Positions 28,021-36,484 of a stretch of DNA of 64,000 bases are shown piece by piece. The stretch lies in assembly GCF_001264245.1 (NCBI RefSeq), contig NZ_CP011339.1:5622840-5686839 (forward strand), given 5' to 3'. The stretch is from Microcystis panniformis FACHB-1757. GTDB lineage: Bacteria > Cyanobacteriota > Cyanobacteriia > Cyanobacteriales > Microcystaceae. The first letter of the stretch is position 1, and the number at the start of each line of letters is the position of its first letter. The position numbers and the translations under genes are program-made. Under the pieces are notes generated by a model, which saw only the letters and a list, made by a program, of their open reading frames with translations, had not been told where the DNA came from and did not search any database.

Positions 28021-28287
28021 AGTCGTTGAAACCAACAGTTGCTCTAGCCCTTGTGTAGTAAGACTTTTAGCGATTACTAAGAATTATGAAGTGTCACACT
28101 CTAGTCAGCGATCGCCAGCTTGCTTAATGAGAGTCTATCTCAATAATTTGGTATCATAGCTATCAGATTTTTAGCACTAATTGTGCATCTGCTGGGCAAA
28201 CAAATTAGCCTGTAATTCAGAGCCGGCAATCGTTTTGACGATTTAGATAAAATTTTCAATGTGACACTTTAGGGTGCGGAATGTGGG
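28004..28287. mobile_element. About 284-bp inverted-repeat-bounded element
   Basis: The ends CCCACATTCCGCCCCCTA (28004-28021) and the complement of TAGGGTGCGGAATGTGGG (28270-28287) match at 17 of 18 positions. Inner inverted repeats AAGTGTCACA (about 28089) and TGTGACACTT (about 28260) lie inside. There is no coding frame. Bases 28345-28627 hold the second 70-bp repeat and then nothing I recognise before the haloperoxidase gene. Confidence 0.6.
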
Positions 28288-28388
28288 ATAAGACGATAAG
28301 ACATGACTCTATTTTTATCCATCGATAAAAATGTATGATTAAAGACATAAGAATTGATTGACATCAGGTATTCCATGGTGTTATAATA

Positions 28389-28459
28389 TGTGAGTTGGAT
28401 CACTCAGTTGTATCGCAAAACTCAAGTTTGAATTGCCCCCACGATTCCCGTTTTGTCAA
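28389..28459. repeat. About 70-bp direct repeat, copy 2
   Basis: Matches 26793-26861. An internal GAGTxxxxxxACTC inverted pair is present in both copies. It lies about 170 bp upstream of the haloperoxidase gene and could contribute to its promoter. Confidence 0.75.
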
Positions 28460-28627
28460 CCTTGTCAAACAGATCAAGGAAATAAATGCACAGCTAATTG
28501 TCGCCCATCAAGCACAGCTGATCACCAGAGGTACTTGTGCTGTGAACCTGTAGATTTCTACTGACGGTGACATCGGTTTGGTGCTGGAGCGCAACAACAA
28601 GTTAAGCTTCGATACTTTCTGTCTTGA

Positions 28628-30748
28628 ATGCCTTTACTCTTTCCTAACTTATTGACCATGAGTTCAACCACTCCTATAACTACCGCCCAGTCATCACCAA
28701 AAAAACCCGTTGATGACCAGAGGAAAGTAACTGAGAACGAGCAAATACCAAATAGTACTAAAGCATCCAGTAAAATTGATGAGTTGTTAGAGGAGGTTAT
28801 CGGTGACAAAAAATTAAATCAACTCTCCCTAGAAGATTTAAATGTGCTTTTGAGTGAAGTTGATTTTTTAGATGCAATTGGACTTGATACTGAGGGAAAA
28901 AAGAAACCAAAAGAAGACAAATCAAACAATGGCAATAACGAAAATTCAGGTTCTACCTCAAGTTCTACCTCAAGTTTTACCTCAAGTGCTGCCTCAAGTC
29001 CTACCTCAAGTCCTACCTCAAGTTCTACCTCAAGTCTTACCTCAAGTCCTACCTCAAGTCTTACCTCAAGTTCTACCTCAAGTTTTACCTCAAGTGTCTC
29101 ACTACCAGATTTAGTGGGCAGTTTTGGCGCGATTAATTTGCCAAGTACGGTTAACTTCGGCGCTCAGGGGAATGCACAGGTAATTGTCACCAATCAAGGA
29201 CAGGCGATCGCCAGTGGTCCCAGTACTGTTAGACTCTACATTTCCACTGACGGTGAGATTGACAGTAACGATGCCTTACTCACCAGTGTCAGCACAAACT
29301 TGAACCTAAGCGCAGGGCAGTCAGTCACCCTAAACTTACAGTATCAAAACAATACTTCAGTCATCGCTCCGGGGGCTTACTTTCTCATTGCTCAAGTTGA
29401 TGCCAATAACCAAATTCCCGAACAACTGGAAACCAATAATGTCACCAGTAAATTAGTATCGGGACTCAATACTAATGCCATCATCGACTGGAATGCGATC
29501 GCATTAAATGCGATTCAAGCCGAGGGAAAAGCAGGGCGGGGAGTTCCGCCGACAGTGGGTTCTCGCTTAATGGCCTTGGTTTCTACTGCCGTCTATGATA
29601 CGGTTCAGGCCTTCAACACTTCATATCCCTCCTACGCTGTAAATGTGAACGCACCAGCAAATACCTCGTTGCAGGCGGCGGTAGTTGGTGCTGCTTATCG
29701 AGTTCTCTCTACTCAATTACCTGGACAAAATAGCTTGTTCTTACAGCAAGTAACCAATTCTCTGGCGGAGATTCAGGACAGTGCCACCGCTGAAAGCAGG
29801 GGTTTTAATTTTGGCATTTTAGTAGCCAATCAGAGCCTCAATTTACGCGCTAATGATGGTTCCAGCAACAATACGCCTTTCACTGCGCCGTCGGGAAACT
29901 ATGTCTGGAGACCAGAAACCGTAGGACCCACTGCTGGGGTAGCACTCGGTGCCAACTGGGGTGGGGTAACTCCTTGGACAATTGGCAACATTGACCAGTT
30001 TGTCTCGCAAAATCAACTTGATGTAACTCTTGATGGCCGTCCCGACAATCCTAATGATCAGGGTGCATTGTATGCCCAAGAAATTGAAGAAGTCCGGCTC
30101 TACGGCGGCTTGCAAAACACTGCTCTCACGACCACTTTACGCAATGCAGACCAGGCAGAAATGGCTGTTTTCTGGGCCTATGACCGGGCTGATACCTTCC
30201 GTCCCTACGGTCACTTAAACCAAATTGCTCAAGAAATCGCCGTGCGTGAGGGCAATACCTTGCAAGAAGATGCCAGCTTATTTGCCGCATTAAATACCGC
30301 GCTGGCAGATGCGGTAATCGTCGCTTGGAAAGAGAAATACACTGAACTCCAACCTCGCCCTGATGACGTAATTGCTGGGGGATTTGCGGCTAATGACGGG
30401 ATAGCTTCTACGGTGGGCGATCCCAATTGGGAATCCTTGCTGTCAACATTAATGGGGGTTAATTCGCCGCCTTTCCCGGATTATATGTCAGGGCATTCCG
30501 CCATGGGGGGAGCATTTGCTGGAGTGATGACCGAGTATTTTGGTGAAAACTATGTGTTTAGTGCTGTCTCCCAAGAACTTCCCGGTGTCGTTCGTAGTTT
30601 CGATAGCTTCCATGACGCGGGAATGGAAGATGCCATCGGCCGTATTTATGGCGGAGTTCACGTCCGGGAAGCTTGTATTGAATCTTTTGAAATGGGGTTA
30701 GCTGTTGGCGATTTTGTTGCGACAAGTGTCTTTCAGCCGATTGTCTAG
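28628..30748 (+). CDS. Vanadium-dependent haloperoxidase with CARDB domain and Ser/Thr repeat linker
   Basis: The 706-aa protein has a polar, charged N-terminus, a low-complexity linker of about 50 residues built from TSS-X units (12-bp DNA repeats, 28960-29095), a CARDB-like beta domain (about 155-275, with LETNNVTSKLV), and a PAP2/vanadium haloperoxidase domain to the end. The vanadate ligands fit the family spacing: Lys then Arg seven residues later in KYTELQPR, SGH in YMSGHSAMGG (catalytic His), and Arg then His six residues later in RIYGGVH. Such enzymes oxidise halides with hydrogen peroxide. No signal peptide is seen; ATG 28658 is an alternative start. Substrate halide unknown. Confidence 0.9.
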   Translation: MPLLFPNLLTMSSTTPITTAQSSPKKPVDDQRKVTENEQIPNSTKASSKIDELLEEVIGDKKLNQLSLEDLNVLLSEVDFLDAIGLDTEGKKKPKEDKSNNGNNENSGSTSSSTSSFTSSAASSPTSSPTSSSTSSLTSSPTSSLTSSSTSSFTSSVSLPDLVGSFGAINLPSTVNFGAQGNAQVIVTNQGQAIASGPSTVRLYISTDGEIDSNDALLTSVSTNLNLSAGQSVTLNLQYQNNTSVIAPGAYFLIAQVDANNQIPEQLETNNVTSKLVSGLNTNAIIDWNAIALNAIQAEGKAGRGVPPTVGSRLMALVSTAVYDTVQAFNTSYPSYAVNVNAPANTSLQAAVVGAAYRVLSTQLPGQNSLFLQQVTNSLAEIQDSATAESRGFNFGILVANQSLNLRANDGSSNNTPFTAPSGNYVWRPETVGPTAGVALGANWGGVTPWTIGNIDQFVSQNQLDVTLDGRPDNPNDQGALYAQEIEEVRLYGGLQNTALTTTLRNADQAEMAVFWAYDRADTFRPYGHLNQIAQEIAVREGNTLQEDASLFAALNTALADAVIVAWKEKYTELQPRPDDVIAGGFAANDGIASTVGDPNWESLLSTLMGVNSPPFPDYMSGHSAMGGAFAGVMTEYFGENYVFSAVSQELPGVVRSFDSFHDAGMEDAIGRIYGGVHVREACIESFEMGLAVGDFVATSVFQPIV

Positions 30749-30858
30749 TATCGTGTCGAGTTGAGCGAACCTGCATCAGTCCCCACCCTCAGCAACGCAC
30801 CAGTGGGGAAGGTGCAGGGGGCGGCAATTTGAGGACTCGATGTCCGAAAAATTGCCAA

Positions 30859-30972
30859 CTAAATTTTAATGGTAAATCCCATGCTTTAGGTGATATCGGT
30901 CGCACTTTGGAATTATCCCTGGAAAGGGTGCGACAAATTGAGTCGAAAGCGTTGCAAAAACTGCGTAGTTAA
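30859..30972 (+). pseudogene. C-terminal fragment of a group 1/2 sigma factor
   Basis: Only about 35 codons remain. They read ALGDIGRTLELSLERVRQIE followed by SKALQKLRS and stop. This is region 4.2 of a RpoD/SigB-type sigma factor, where ERVRQIE is the recognition helix. Everything upstream is missing; an unrelated stretch and the haloperoxidase gene precede it. The TAA stop is formed by the first bases of a 122-bp miniature element (30970-31091). The fragment probably reflects a rearrangement that left the gene tail behind. Confidence 0.8.
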
Positions 30973-31091
30973 GTAGGTAGGCACAATTATTTGTAGGATG
31001 GGTTAGCGGTAGCGTAACCCGTTCGGGCGTTGGGTTTCATGCTTCAACCCAACCTACGTTCATTTTATATTTAATTCCACCCACCTACTTA
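30970..31091. mobile_element. 122-bp miniature element, copy A
   Basis: Bounded by TAAGTAGGTAGGC and CCCACCTACTTA. The same 122-bp sequence, with few differences, occurs at 33705-33826 and 36485-36606. It contains an inverted GGGTT/AACCC hairpin (GTTGGGTTTCATGCTTCAAC, then CCAAC). It has no coding capacity. Confidence 0.85.
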
Positions 31092-31140
31092 GATCACCAA
31101 CAGAATATCCCTACTAGAGAGTTAAATACTCCCTATTTTT

Positions 31141-31638
31141 TTAGGAGATTTTAACTGACTGAGAACAACGATTTGATGAGTTGCATTCCAGACGTTTTTG
31201 ACGTTCTGCTAAGATTGTTTGTAAATTCGGTCTTCCGGTTAAGGTTAATCGCCAAGAAGCCCAAATTTCATAGATAATATCCACTAGAAACCCAATAACC
31301 GGCCATTTAGTAGCGGCATAAATCCAACCGATGCCCAAAATATCATAGACTTGGCGAAACACTTCCACATTTTGGAGAATAGTACCATCAGCTAGTACAG
31401 CGTGGATTCGTCCCATGGCCGCCGCGAAGGAAATACCGCCATTTTCCTCTGGATTATAGTTTTCGGCGGCAATATCGACAAAAGCAACTAATCCTCTTCC
31501 AGCATCCCGTTTTTGCAGAAAATTGACCTCGCGCAAGCAGAGGGGACATTCTCCATCGTAGAGGAGTTTAATTTTCCAAGAGGGCGATCGAGTAGAATTT
31601 TCTAAGGTATCAGCAGATGGAGTCGGTAAAGATGGCAT
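31141..31638 (-). CDS. DCC-family thiol-disulfide oxidoreductase-like protein (DUF393)
   Basis: The 165-aa protein carries the DUF393 signature LLYDGECPLCLREVNFL, where two Cys two residues apart resemble a thioredoxin-type site, followed by AFVDIAAENYNPEENGG, a middle helix region IHAVLADGTILQNVEVFRQ and a C-terminal hydrophobic stretch. It is of normal family length. It follows a miniature element and is followed by GGGGGAGT-type simple repeats and the TerC gene in the same direction. The physiological substrate of the family is not established. Confidence 0.9.
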   Translation of the reverse strand: MPSLPTPSADTLENSTRSPSWKIKLLYDGECPLCLREVNFLQKRDAGRGLVAFVDIAAENYNPEENGGISFAAAMGRIHAVLADGTILQNVEVFRQVYDILGIGWIYAATKWPVIGFLVDIIYEIWASWRLTLTGRPNLQTILAERQKRLECNSSNRCSQSVKIS

Positions 31639-31791
31639 GATCTTCTAGGGATTCTCTTTTCAGTGGTCGGTAATTAGTGAGGGGTTGAGAAGTAGGGAGT
31701 GGGGAAGTGGGGTAATGGGGGAGTGGGGGAGTGGGGGAGTGGGGAGAATAAATAAAAATAATCTCCTGACTCCTGACTCCTGATGATTATT

Positions 31792-32511
31792 TTATGGCAA
31801 TTCATCAGATTGGATGGTATCACTCTCTATTGGTTCTCGATCGTTGCGTTTTGAGAAACCCCAAGCAAAGAGGATAGCAATTAAACTAATCATAATCCAT
31901 TCCGGCGGCACAAAATCGGGACTAATCACCCGCAACAGCAATCTTAAACCCACCAAACCGACGGTGACAAAACCAGCATCTTCTAGGTGGGTGTATTCCT
32001 CTAACCAGCGAATAAATAAACCCGCCATAAAGCGCAGGGTAACTACTCCGATCGTACCACCAAGCAGGATCAACCAAGTATCATCGGCCACGGCGATGGA
32101 GGTGGTGACACTATCGAGGGAAAAAGCTAAATCGGTAACGGCAATGAGGGGGATAGCTTGCCAGAGAGACTGAAACCGGAGACTATGATGGGTGTGGTCT
32201 TTGTCTTCAGGGGAGGCAAAGTAATTAAAGACTAACCAGAGCAAATATACTGCTCCCAAAAGTTCAAACTGCCAGTATTTAACCACCCAGGTGGCAGTAA
32301 GAATCAAGATCATACGGAGAATATAGGCGAAAACTAAGCCAATATTCAAGGCCTGACGTTGACGCTGATGATCTCCTAATCCCTGTGCTATGGAAGCGAG
32401 AGCAATGGCGTTATCTGCTGATAATACCGCTTCTAGGGCAATGAGAACCAACAGAATTAACGGGGTTTTTAGACTAAGGGTTAGAGATGAATCAAGAAGC
32501 GAGTCTAACAT
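31792..32511 (-). CDS. TerC-family integral membrane protein
   Basis: The 239-aa protein has about seven membrane helices and the TerC signature acidic residues within helices: ALEAVLSADNAIALASIAQG near residue 30 and VTDLAFSLDSVTTSIAV near residue 125. TerC proteins are linked to metal export (Mn) or tellurite resistance, and a cyanobacterial relative has a role in metal or thylakoid homeostasis. The length suits the short single-TerC form. Simple GGGGGAGT repeats (31690-31745) lie downstream of its stop. Neighbouring genes do not suggest a specific substrate. Confidence 0.88.
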   Translation of the reverse strand: MLDSLLDSSLTLSLKTPLILLVLIALEAVLSADNAIALASIAQGLGDHQRQRQALNIGLVFAYILRMILILTATWVVKYWQFELLGAVYLLWLVFNYFASPEDKDHTHHSLRFQSLWQAIPLIAVTDLAFSLDSVTTSIAVADDTWLILLGGTIGVVTLRFMAGLFIRWLEEYTHLEDAGFVTVGLVGLRLLLRVISPDFVPPEWIMISLIAILFAWGFSKRNDREPIESDTIQSDELP

Positions 32512-32700
32512 TGAGGCCGCAGGTAAAAATAAATGTAATCATGGCAATACTTCAGCTTAACGCTTTTACAACTTTCTTTTCTAGGGGAGATAACCGTCAT
32601 CGGGGTGGGGAGATATGAAGTCTTGTAACGAAATGATGCAGAGGACCCCGATGATGTCGGAAAGTATTGGATGAATATCTTTATGAGGAGATAATCAGCA

Positions 32701-32793
32701 ATGCTTTCTGATACTCAAGTTCTAGTCGCTCTGGTAATTGCTTTAATCCCCGGGATTTTGGCTTTTCGTCTAGCGACGGAACTTTATAAGTAA
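32701..32793 (+). CDS. psaM: Photosystem I subunit XII (PsaM)
   Basis: This 30-aa gene has one membrane helix. The start MLSDTQVLVAL and the end AFRLATELYK match PsaM of other cyanobacteria (for example the Synechocystis ALSDTQI start and FRLSTELYK end as I recall). PsaM sits near the trimer interface of photosystem I in the thylakoid membrane. GAGGAG lies 13 bases before the ATG, and a strong hairpin terminator follows the stop. It appears monocistronic. The region 32512-32700 upstream should contain its promoter. Confidence 0.93.
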   Translation: MLSDTQVLVALVIALIPGILAFRLATELYK

Positions 32794-32806
32794 AGTCGCT
32801 TTCAAT

Positions 32807-32858
32807 AAACCCTAATCCCGTCTAACCTAGCTATGGGATAGACCGATTGGGGTTTTTT
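32807..32858 (+). terminator. Intrinsic terminator of psaM
   Basis: An AACCCTAATC arm pairs with GATTGGGGTT across about 30 bases that can themselves pair (TAACCTAGCTATGGGATAG region), followed directly by a T run. Confidence 0.75.
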
Positions 32859-32914
32859 CGGTTATCAGTCATCAGTTACCAGTTATCGGTGATTGGGTGT
32901 AACTTAAAAGTAAT

Positions 32915-33060
32915 TAAGTAGGTAGGCGTTAAAAGTTGTCAGACACCCCCCTTATCAAGGGGGGACTAAGGGGGGATCCCCCGCCTATCGGCACCCCCTT
33001 ATCAAGGGGGCAGGGGGGATCCAACCTAAAATCCATTTTTAAATTATAACCAGCTACTTA
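32915..33060. mobile_element. About 146-bp miniature element, copy 1
   Basis: Bounded by TAAGTAGGTAGGCG and GCTACTTA. It contains inverted CCCCCTTATCAAGGGGG-type palindromes. An inverted relative lies at 62455-62591. Its left end resembles that of the 122-bp element family. Lies within the 306-bp gap between psaM and the next gene; nothing else is seen there. Confidence 0.75.
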
Positions 33061-33099
33061 GCCGCCTTTCTGACCGATTTTACTTGTACTCATAAATCT

Positions 33100-33450
33100 A
33101 TGACCGCACGAACACGAAACCAAACCGACAAAAAAACACAAAAAAAGCCAAAAAGTGGCAATAAATCCCAAAACTGGCAAGTTATCGAGATTTGGCTGCG
33201 AATTATTGCCTATAGCGCCATTTCCATCACGGCGGTTTTTGCGATCGCTCGTTTGTTACCCTACCAACAGATGCAACAGGCAAAATTAGAAGAAGTGCGT
33301 TTGGCAGCCCAAGAAAAGGAGGAACGCGTCAATCAATTGCGGGATCAATTTACTCGCAGCTTTGATCCTAGTCAAGCGCGGCAAGTGATGGGGGAACAAA
33401 GTCCCCGACGGGATCCTAATCAAAGACGCATTTTTTGGGTTTCTCAGTAG
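33100..33450 (+). CDS. Conserved single-pass membrane coiled-coil protein
   Basis: The 116-aa protein has a very basic, Lys-rich cytoplasmic N-terminus (about residues 1-25), one membrane helix (about 32-55, IIAYSAISITAVFAIARLL), and a charged coiled coil (about 57-90, LEEVRLAAQEKEERVNQL). A short Arg-rich tail follows. The layout resembles small cell-division proteins of the FtsB/FtsL type, but I do not recognise a specific match. It is a typical small cyanobacterial gene in front of an RNA methyltransferase gene, separated by a repeat-rich gap. Function unknown. Confidence 0.7.
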   Translation: MTARTRNQTDKKTQKKPKSGNKSQNWQVIEIWLRIIAYSAISITAVFAIARLLPYQQMQQAKLEEVRLAAQEKEERVNQLRDQFTRSFDPSQARQVMGEQSPRRDPNQRRIFWVSQ

Positions 33451-33582
33451 ATTAGCTGCCCGTGCATCTCAATTACTTGTTAAGACTCTAGGGGAGAGGA
33501 GATATCCACAGAGTCGGGATAAAACTAATGACCACAGCGACACAATTCTTAAACATTTCTGCCTTGACAAAAGAGGATTATT

Positions 33583-33881
33583 ATGGGTGCATCTGAATTT
33601 TGAAGAAATATCTATAGGACATTTTGGGCGCACGCGGTGCGCCCCTACCATTGGCGCGATAATAAATATTATTGTAGGGGCGAATTGCATTCGCCCTCTT
33701 TGAATAAGTAGGGAGGCACAATTATTTGTAGGATGGGTTAGCGGTAGCGTAACCCATGCGGGCGTTGGGTTTCATGCTTCAACCCAACCTACGTTCATCT
33801 TATATTTAATTCCACCCACCTACTTAACTGCTGCTGCTCACCTATAGGTGAGAGAAAGTCACGAATATGAGATGCACCCAT
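33583..33881. mobile_element. Inverted-repeat-bounded element carrying a nested 122-bp element
   Basis: The ends ATGGGTGCATCT (33583-33594) and AGATGCACCCAT (33870-33881) are perfect inverted repeats. Inside are a perfect hairpin GGGCGCACGCGGTGCGCCC (33626-33644) and the 122-bp element copy B (33705-33826). The remaining parts of the gap 33451-34013 have no gene. Confidence 0.65.
33705..33826. mobile_element. 122-bp miniature element, copy B
   Basis: Same length and sequence family as 30970-31091 and 36485-36606; ends TAAGTAGGGAGGC and CACCTACTTA. Confidence 0.85.
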
Positions 33882-33987
33882 TTTAACTGACTTGAGCGAA
33901 TCAGATAGGAATTTAAAAGAGGATAAAAATAAAAATTAAAATCTTTCTGATTTCAAGCTACCAACGACCGGCGCTAGTCACTGAAAC

Positions 33988-34012
33988 CTGATAACTGATA
34001 ACTGATAACTGA
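33988..34012 (+). repeat. TAACTGA heptamer array abutting a start codon
   Basis: About three and a half TAACTGA units end one base before the ATG at 34014. The same arrangement occurs before the prfB and GH3 genes. No Shine-Dalgarno sequence fits between array and start codon. Confidence 0.85.
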
Positions 34013-34013
34013 A

Positions 34014-35141
34014 ATGACTCGATCCTATTTTGCTACTACCGCTAGGGGACTAGAAGAAATTGCCGCTAGGGAATTAGAATTCCTAGGGGCAAAAGAAGTG
34101 AAACCAGTATTCACCGGAGTCCATTTTCAGGGGGATATCTCCCTACTCTATCGAGTCAATCTTTGGTCAAGAATTATTTTTCGGGTTTTGGTTCCCATTG
34201 CCGAAATTCCCTGTGGGGATGGGAAGGAACTATATGATGGCATTCAAGCCATTGATTGGCGCGATTATCTCAGCAGTGAGGAAACTTTAGCGGTACAATG
34301 TACGGGAACGAACGATCGCCTCAATCACACCCATTACACCGCTTTAAGCATCAAAAACGCTATTATCGACCAACAGCGTCAACAGGGCAATCCCCGTTCT
34401 TTTGTGGATACAGAAAACCCCGACCTGCAAATTAACGCTCATATCGAGAAAAATCGCTGTGTGCTTAGTTTAGATAGTTCTGGCCACAGTTTACATCGTC
34501 GCGGGTATCATCGGGCCATGGGAGTCGCACCTCTGAAAGAAAGTCTCGCCGCTGCTTTGGTAGAATTATCGGCATGGCAGGATGATATGGCGCTTTTAGA
34601 CCCTTTTTGTGGTTCGGGAACCATTGTCATCGAAGCGACGTTAAAAGCTTTAAATATTGCCCCCGGTTTATCTCGTTCCCAGTTCGGATTTCAGAAATGG
34701 CCAGACTATCAACCGGATTTATGGCAATCTTTGGTTAAGGAAGCTAAAGAAAAACAAAAATTTCAGCTAAATGCGCCAATTTATGCTAGTGATGCCGATT
34801 ATGAGGTTTTGCGTCAGGCCGAGGATAATGCCTATTTTTGTCAAGTGCAGGAGCATATTAATTTTAGCTTGCAAAGCATCACCGACTTAGAACCGGCGAG
34901 CGATCGAGGGATTATTCTCTGTAATCCCCCTTACGGCAAAAGATTGGGCAATACCGAAGAATTAGGGGCCTTATATAAATCCTTCGGTGATGTCTTAAAA
35001 CAGAGGTTTAAGGGTTGGACAGCCTATATTTTATCGGGAAACAAAGAACTGACCAAACAAATCGGTCTGCGTTCTTCCCGTCGCACTCCCTTGTATAACG
35101 GTTCTTTGCCCTGTACCCTCTTAAAATACGAATTGTATTAA
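34014..35141 (+). CDS. THUMP-domain RNA methyltransferase, RlmL/RlmK-like
   Basis: The 375-aa protein has an N-terminal ferredoxin-like/THUMP region (about residues 1-160, beginning YFATTARGLEEIAARELEFL) and a C-terminal Rossmann methyltransferase domain. SAM-binding and catalytic motifs are LLDPFCGSGTIVIEA (near 200) and CNPPYGKRLG (near 305), the latter typical of N2-guanine methylation. It matches the N-terminal unit of RlmL, which modifies 23S rRNA. Length is normal for the cyanobacterial single-domain form. The gene has no evident ribosome site because a heptamer repeat runs up to its ATG. It runs convergent to mdh, whose stop lies 1 bp after its own. Confidence 0.9.
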   Translation: MTRSYFATTARGLEEIAARELEFLGAKEVKPVFTGVHFQGDISLLYRVNLWSRIIFRVLVPIAEIPCGDGKELYDGIQAIDWRDYLSSEETLAVQCTGTNDRLNHTHYTALSIKNAIIDQQRQQGNPRSFVDTENPDLQINAHIEKNRCVLSLDSSGHSLHRRGYHRAMGVAPLKESLAAALVELSAWQDDMALLDPFCGSGTIVIEATLKALNIAPGLSRSQFGFQKWPDYQPDLWQSLVKEAKEKQKFQLNAPIYASDADYEVLRQAEDNAYFCQVQEHINFSLQSITDLEPASDRGIILCNPPYGKRLGNTEELGALYKSFGDVLKQRFKGWTAYILSGNKELTKQIGLRSSRRTPLYNGSLPCTLLKYELY

Positions 35142-36118
35142 CTACATCAAAACCTTGAGACTGTCAAGGGCTAAATGAACATTCTGACGAACCGAGGCAG
35201 CAGAAGTGTGTAAATCCAGACGTTCAGCATCGGTCAAACGCACTTCCAGAATACTTTCCACACCCCGACAGCCCAAGCGACAGGGAACCCCCAGATAGAC
35301 ATCCTGTAAACCGTATTCACCCTTAAGATAGGCTGCGGCCGGCAGTAAACGGGATTGATTTCTCAATATCGTCTCGACCATGGTACAGGCAGAGGAAGCA
35401 GGGGCGTAATAAGCGCCGCCAGTTTGCAGTAATTTGACGATTTCAGCCCCACCGTTGCGAGTTCTCTCCACTAAACGGTTAATTGTTATCTCGTCCATTA
35501 ATTCGGTAATCGGCACACCACTGACGGTACAGTAACGGGGTAGGGGCAACATTAAATCACCGTGACCACCCAAAACCATAGCATGAACGTCGGCGGTACT
35601 AACCCCAATTCCATGGCGATAAAGGTTTGTAAACGGGAAGAATCGAGGACTCCGGCCATTCCCATCACTCTTTGGGGGGGTAAACCGGTTGCTTGCCAGA
35701 CTAGATAGGTCATCACATCAAGGGGATTGGTGATGACGATAAAAATGGCTTCCGGAGAATACTTGAGGCATTTAGTGGCGGCCTCGACGACAATTTTGGC
35801 ATTGACATTCATGAGATCATCGCGACTCATGCCCGGTTTTCTGGCTAATCCAGCCGTAATCACGACAATATCCGAGCCTGCCGTGTCTTCGTAGTTATTA
35901 GTGCCGATAATCTCGCTGTCGTGCAGTTCTATGCCCTGAGCTTCCATCAAATCTAGGGCAATACCCTGGGGCAAACCATTGACGATATCGAGGAGAACCA
36001 CATCGGCGAGGTTTTTTTCGGCGATGCGTTGGGCCAGGGTGCGTCCGACGTTACCGGCACCAATAACCGAGACTCGGGGCGATTGGCAGGGGATGAGTGT
36101 ATCGTAGAAGTCAACCAT
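35142..36118 (-). pseudogene. mdh: Malate dehydrogenase, one frameshift
   Basis: NAD-dependent interconversion of malate and oxaloacetate. The first part (36118 to about 35606) has the NAD site VIGAGNVGRTLA, ITAGLARKPGMSRDDL, and ITNPLDVMTYLVW with the substrate-site Asn; the second (to 35142) begins with the catalytic-His segment LGGHGDLMLPLPRY. The frame is lost at the run complementary to GGGG at 35603-35606. One more G gives the expected Glu-Leu-Gly-Val-Ser and continuous reading. Total length of about 325 aa is normal for the LDH-like MDH. Probably a sequence error. It is convergent with the methyltransferase gene and upstream of nothing obvious in the same operon except ndhO, 26 bp away. 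Confidence 0.9.
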
Positions 36119-36144
36119 GATTTATGGATGAGGCAATATCCTCA

Positions 36145-36360
36145 TCAGACGGGTTCCAGTTGTTCGAGCTTTAGCCACACACTGGGGGTAGGAACATAGA
36201 ATTTAATCAAAGCGTAATCATCTTTTACATCCAAGACTTCTGCTGTCGAGTTGAACATATAACTGGGTAAACGGCGATCGCTGGCTAGTGCCTCCAGGCT
36301 ATTTTCTAGGTTTCCCGTCACCACGCGGACTAAAGCTCCTTTCTTAATTGTAGCTGCCAT
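36145..36360 (-). CDS. ndhO: NDH-1 subunit O
   Basis: The 71-aa protein matches cyanobacterial/plastid NdhO: KKGALVRVVTGNLENSLEA, then SDRRLPSYMFNSTAEVLD and the invariant-looking DDYALIKFYVPTPSVWLKL. It is a peripheral subunit of the photosynthetic NDH-1 complex, on the thylakoid membrane, involved in cyclic electron flow and plastoquinone reduction. It lies 26 bp upstream of mdh in the same direction. The 293-bp region to its right contains simple repeats and a 122-bp miniature element. Confidence 0.95.
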   Translation of the reverse strand: MAATIKKGALVRVVTGNLENSLEALASDRRLPSYMFNSTAEVLDVKDDYALIKFYVPTPSVWLKLEQLEPV

Positions 36361-36484
36361 GTTTTTCTCGTTAAATTTGCTGGGGGGTTTCTTCCATAAA
36401 TTGTTACATATTCGGGCAGGCCTCTGACAAGAGGGTGTGGGGTGTGGGGTGTGGGGTGTGGGGAGAATAAATAAAATAATCTCC

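Noticed and set aside
28960..29095. 12-bp DNA repeats as an independent repeat locus
   Set aside because: They lie in frame within the haloperoxidase gene and encode its Ser/Thr linker.
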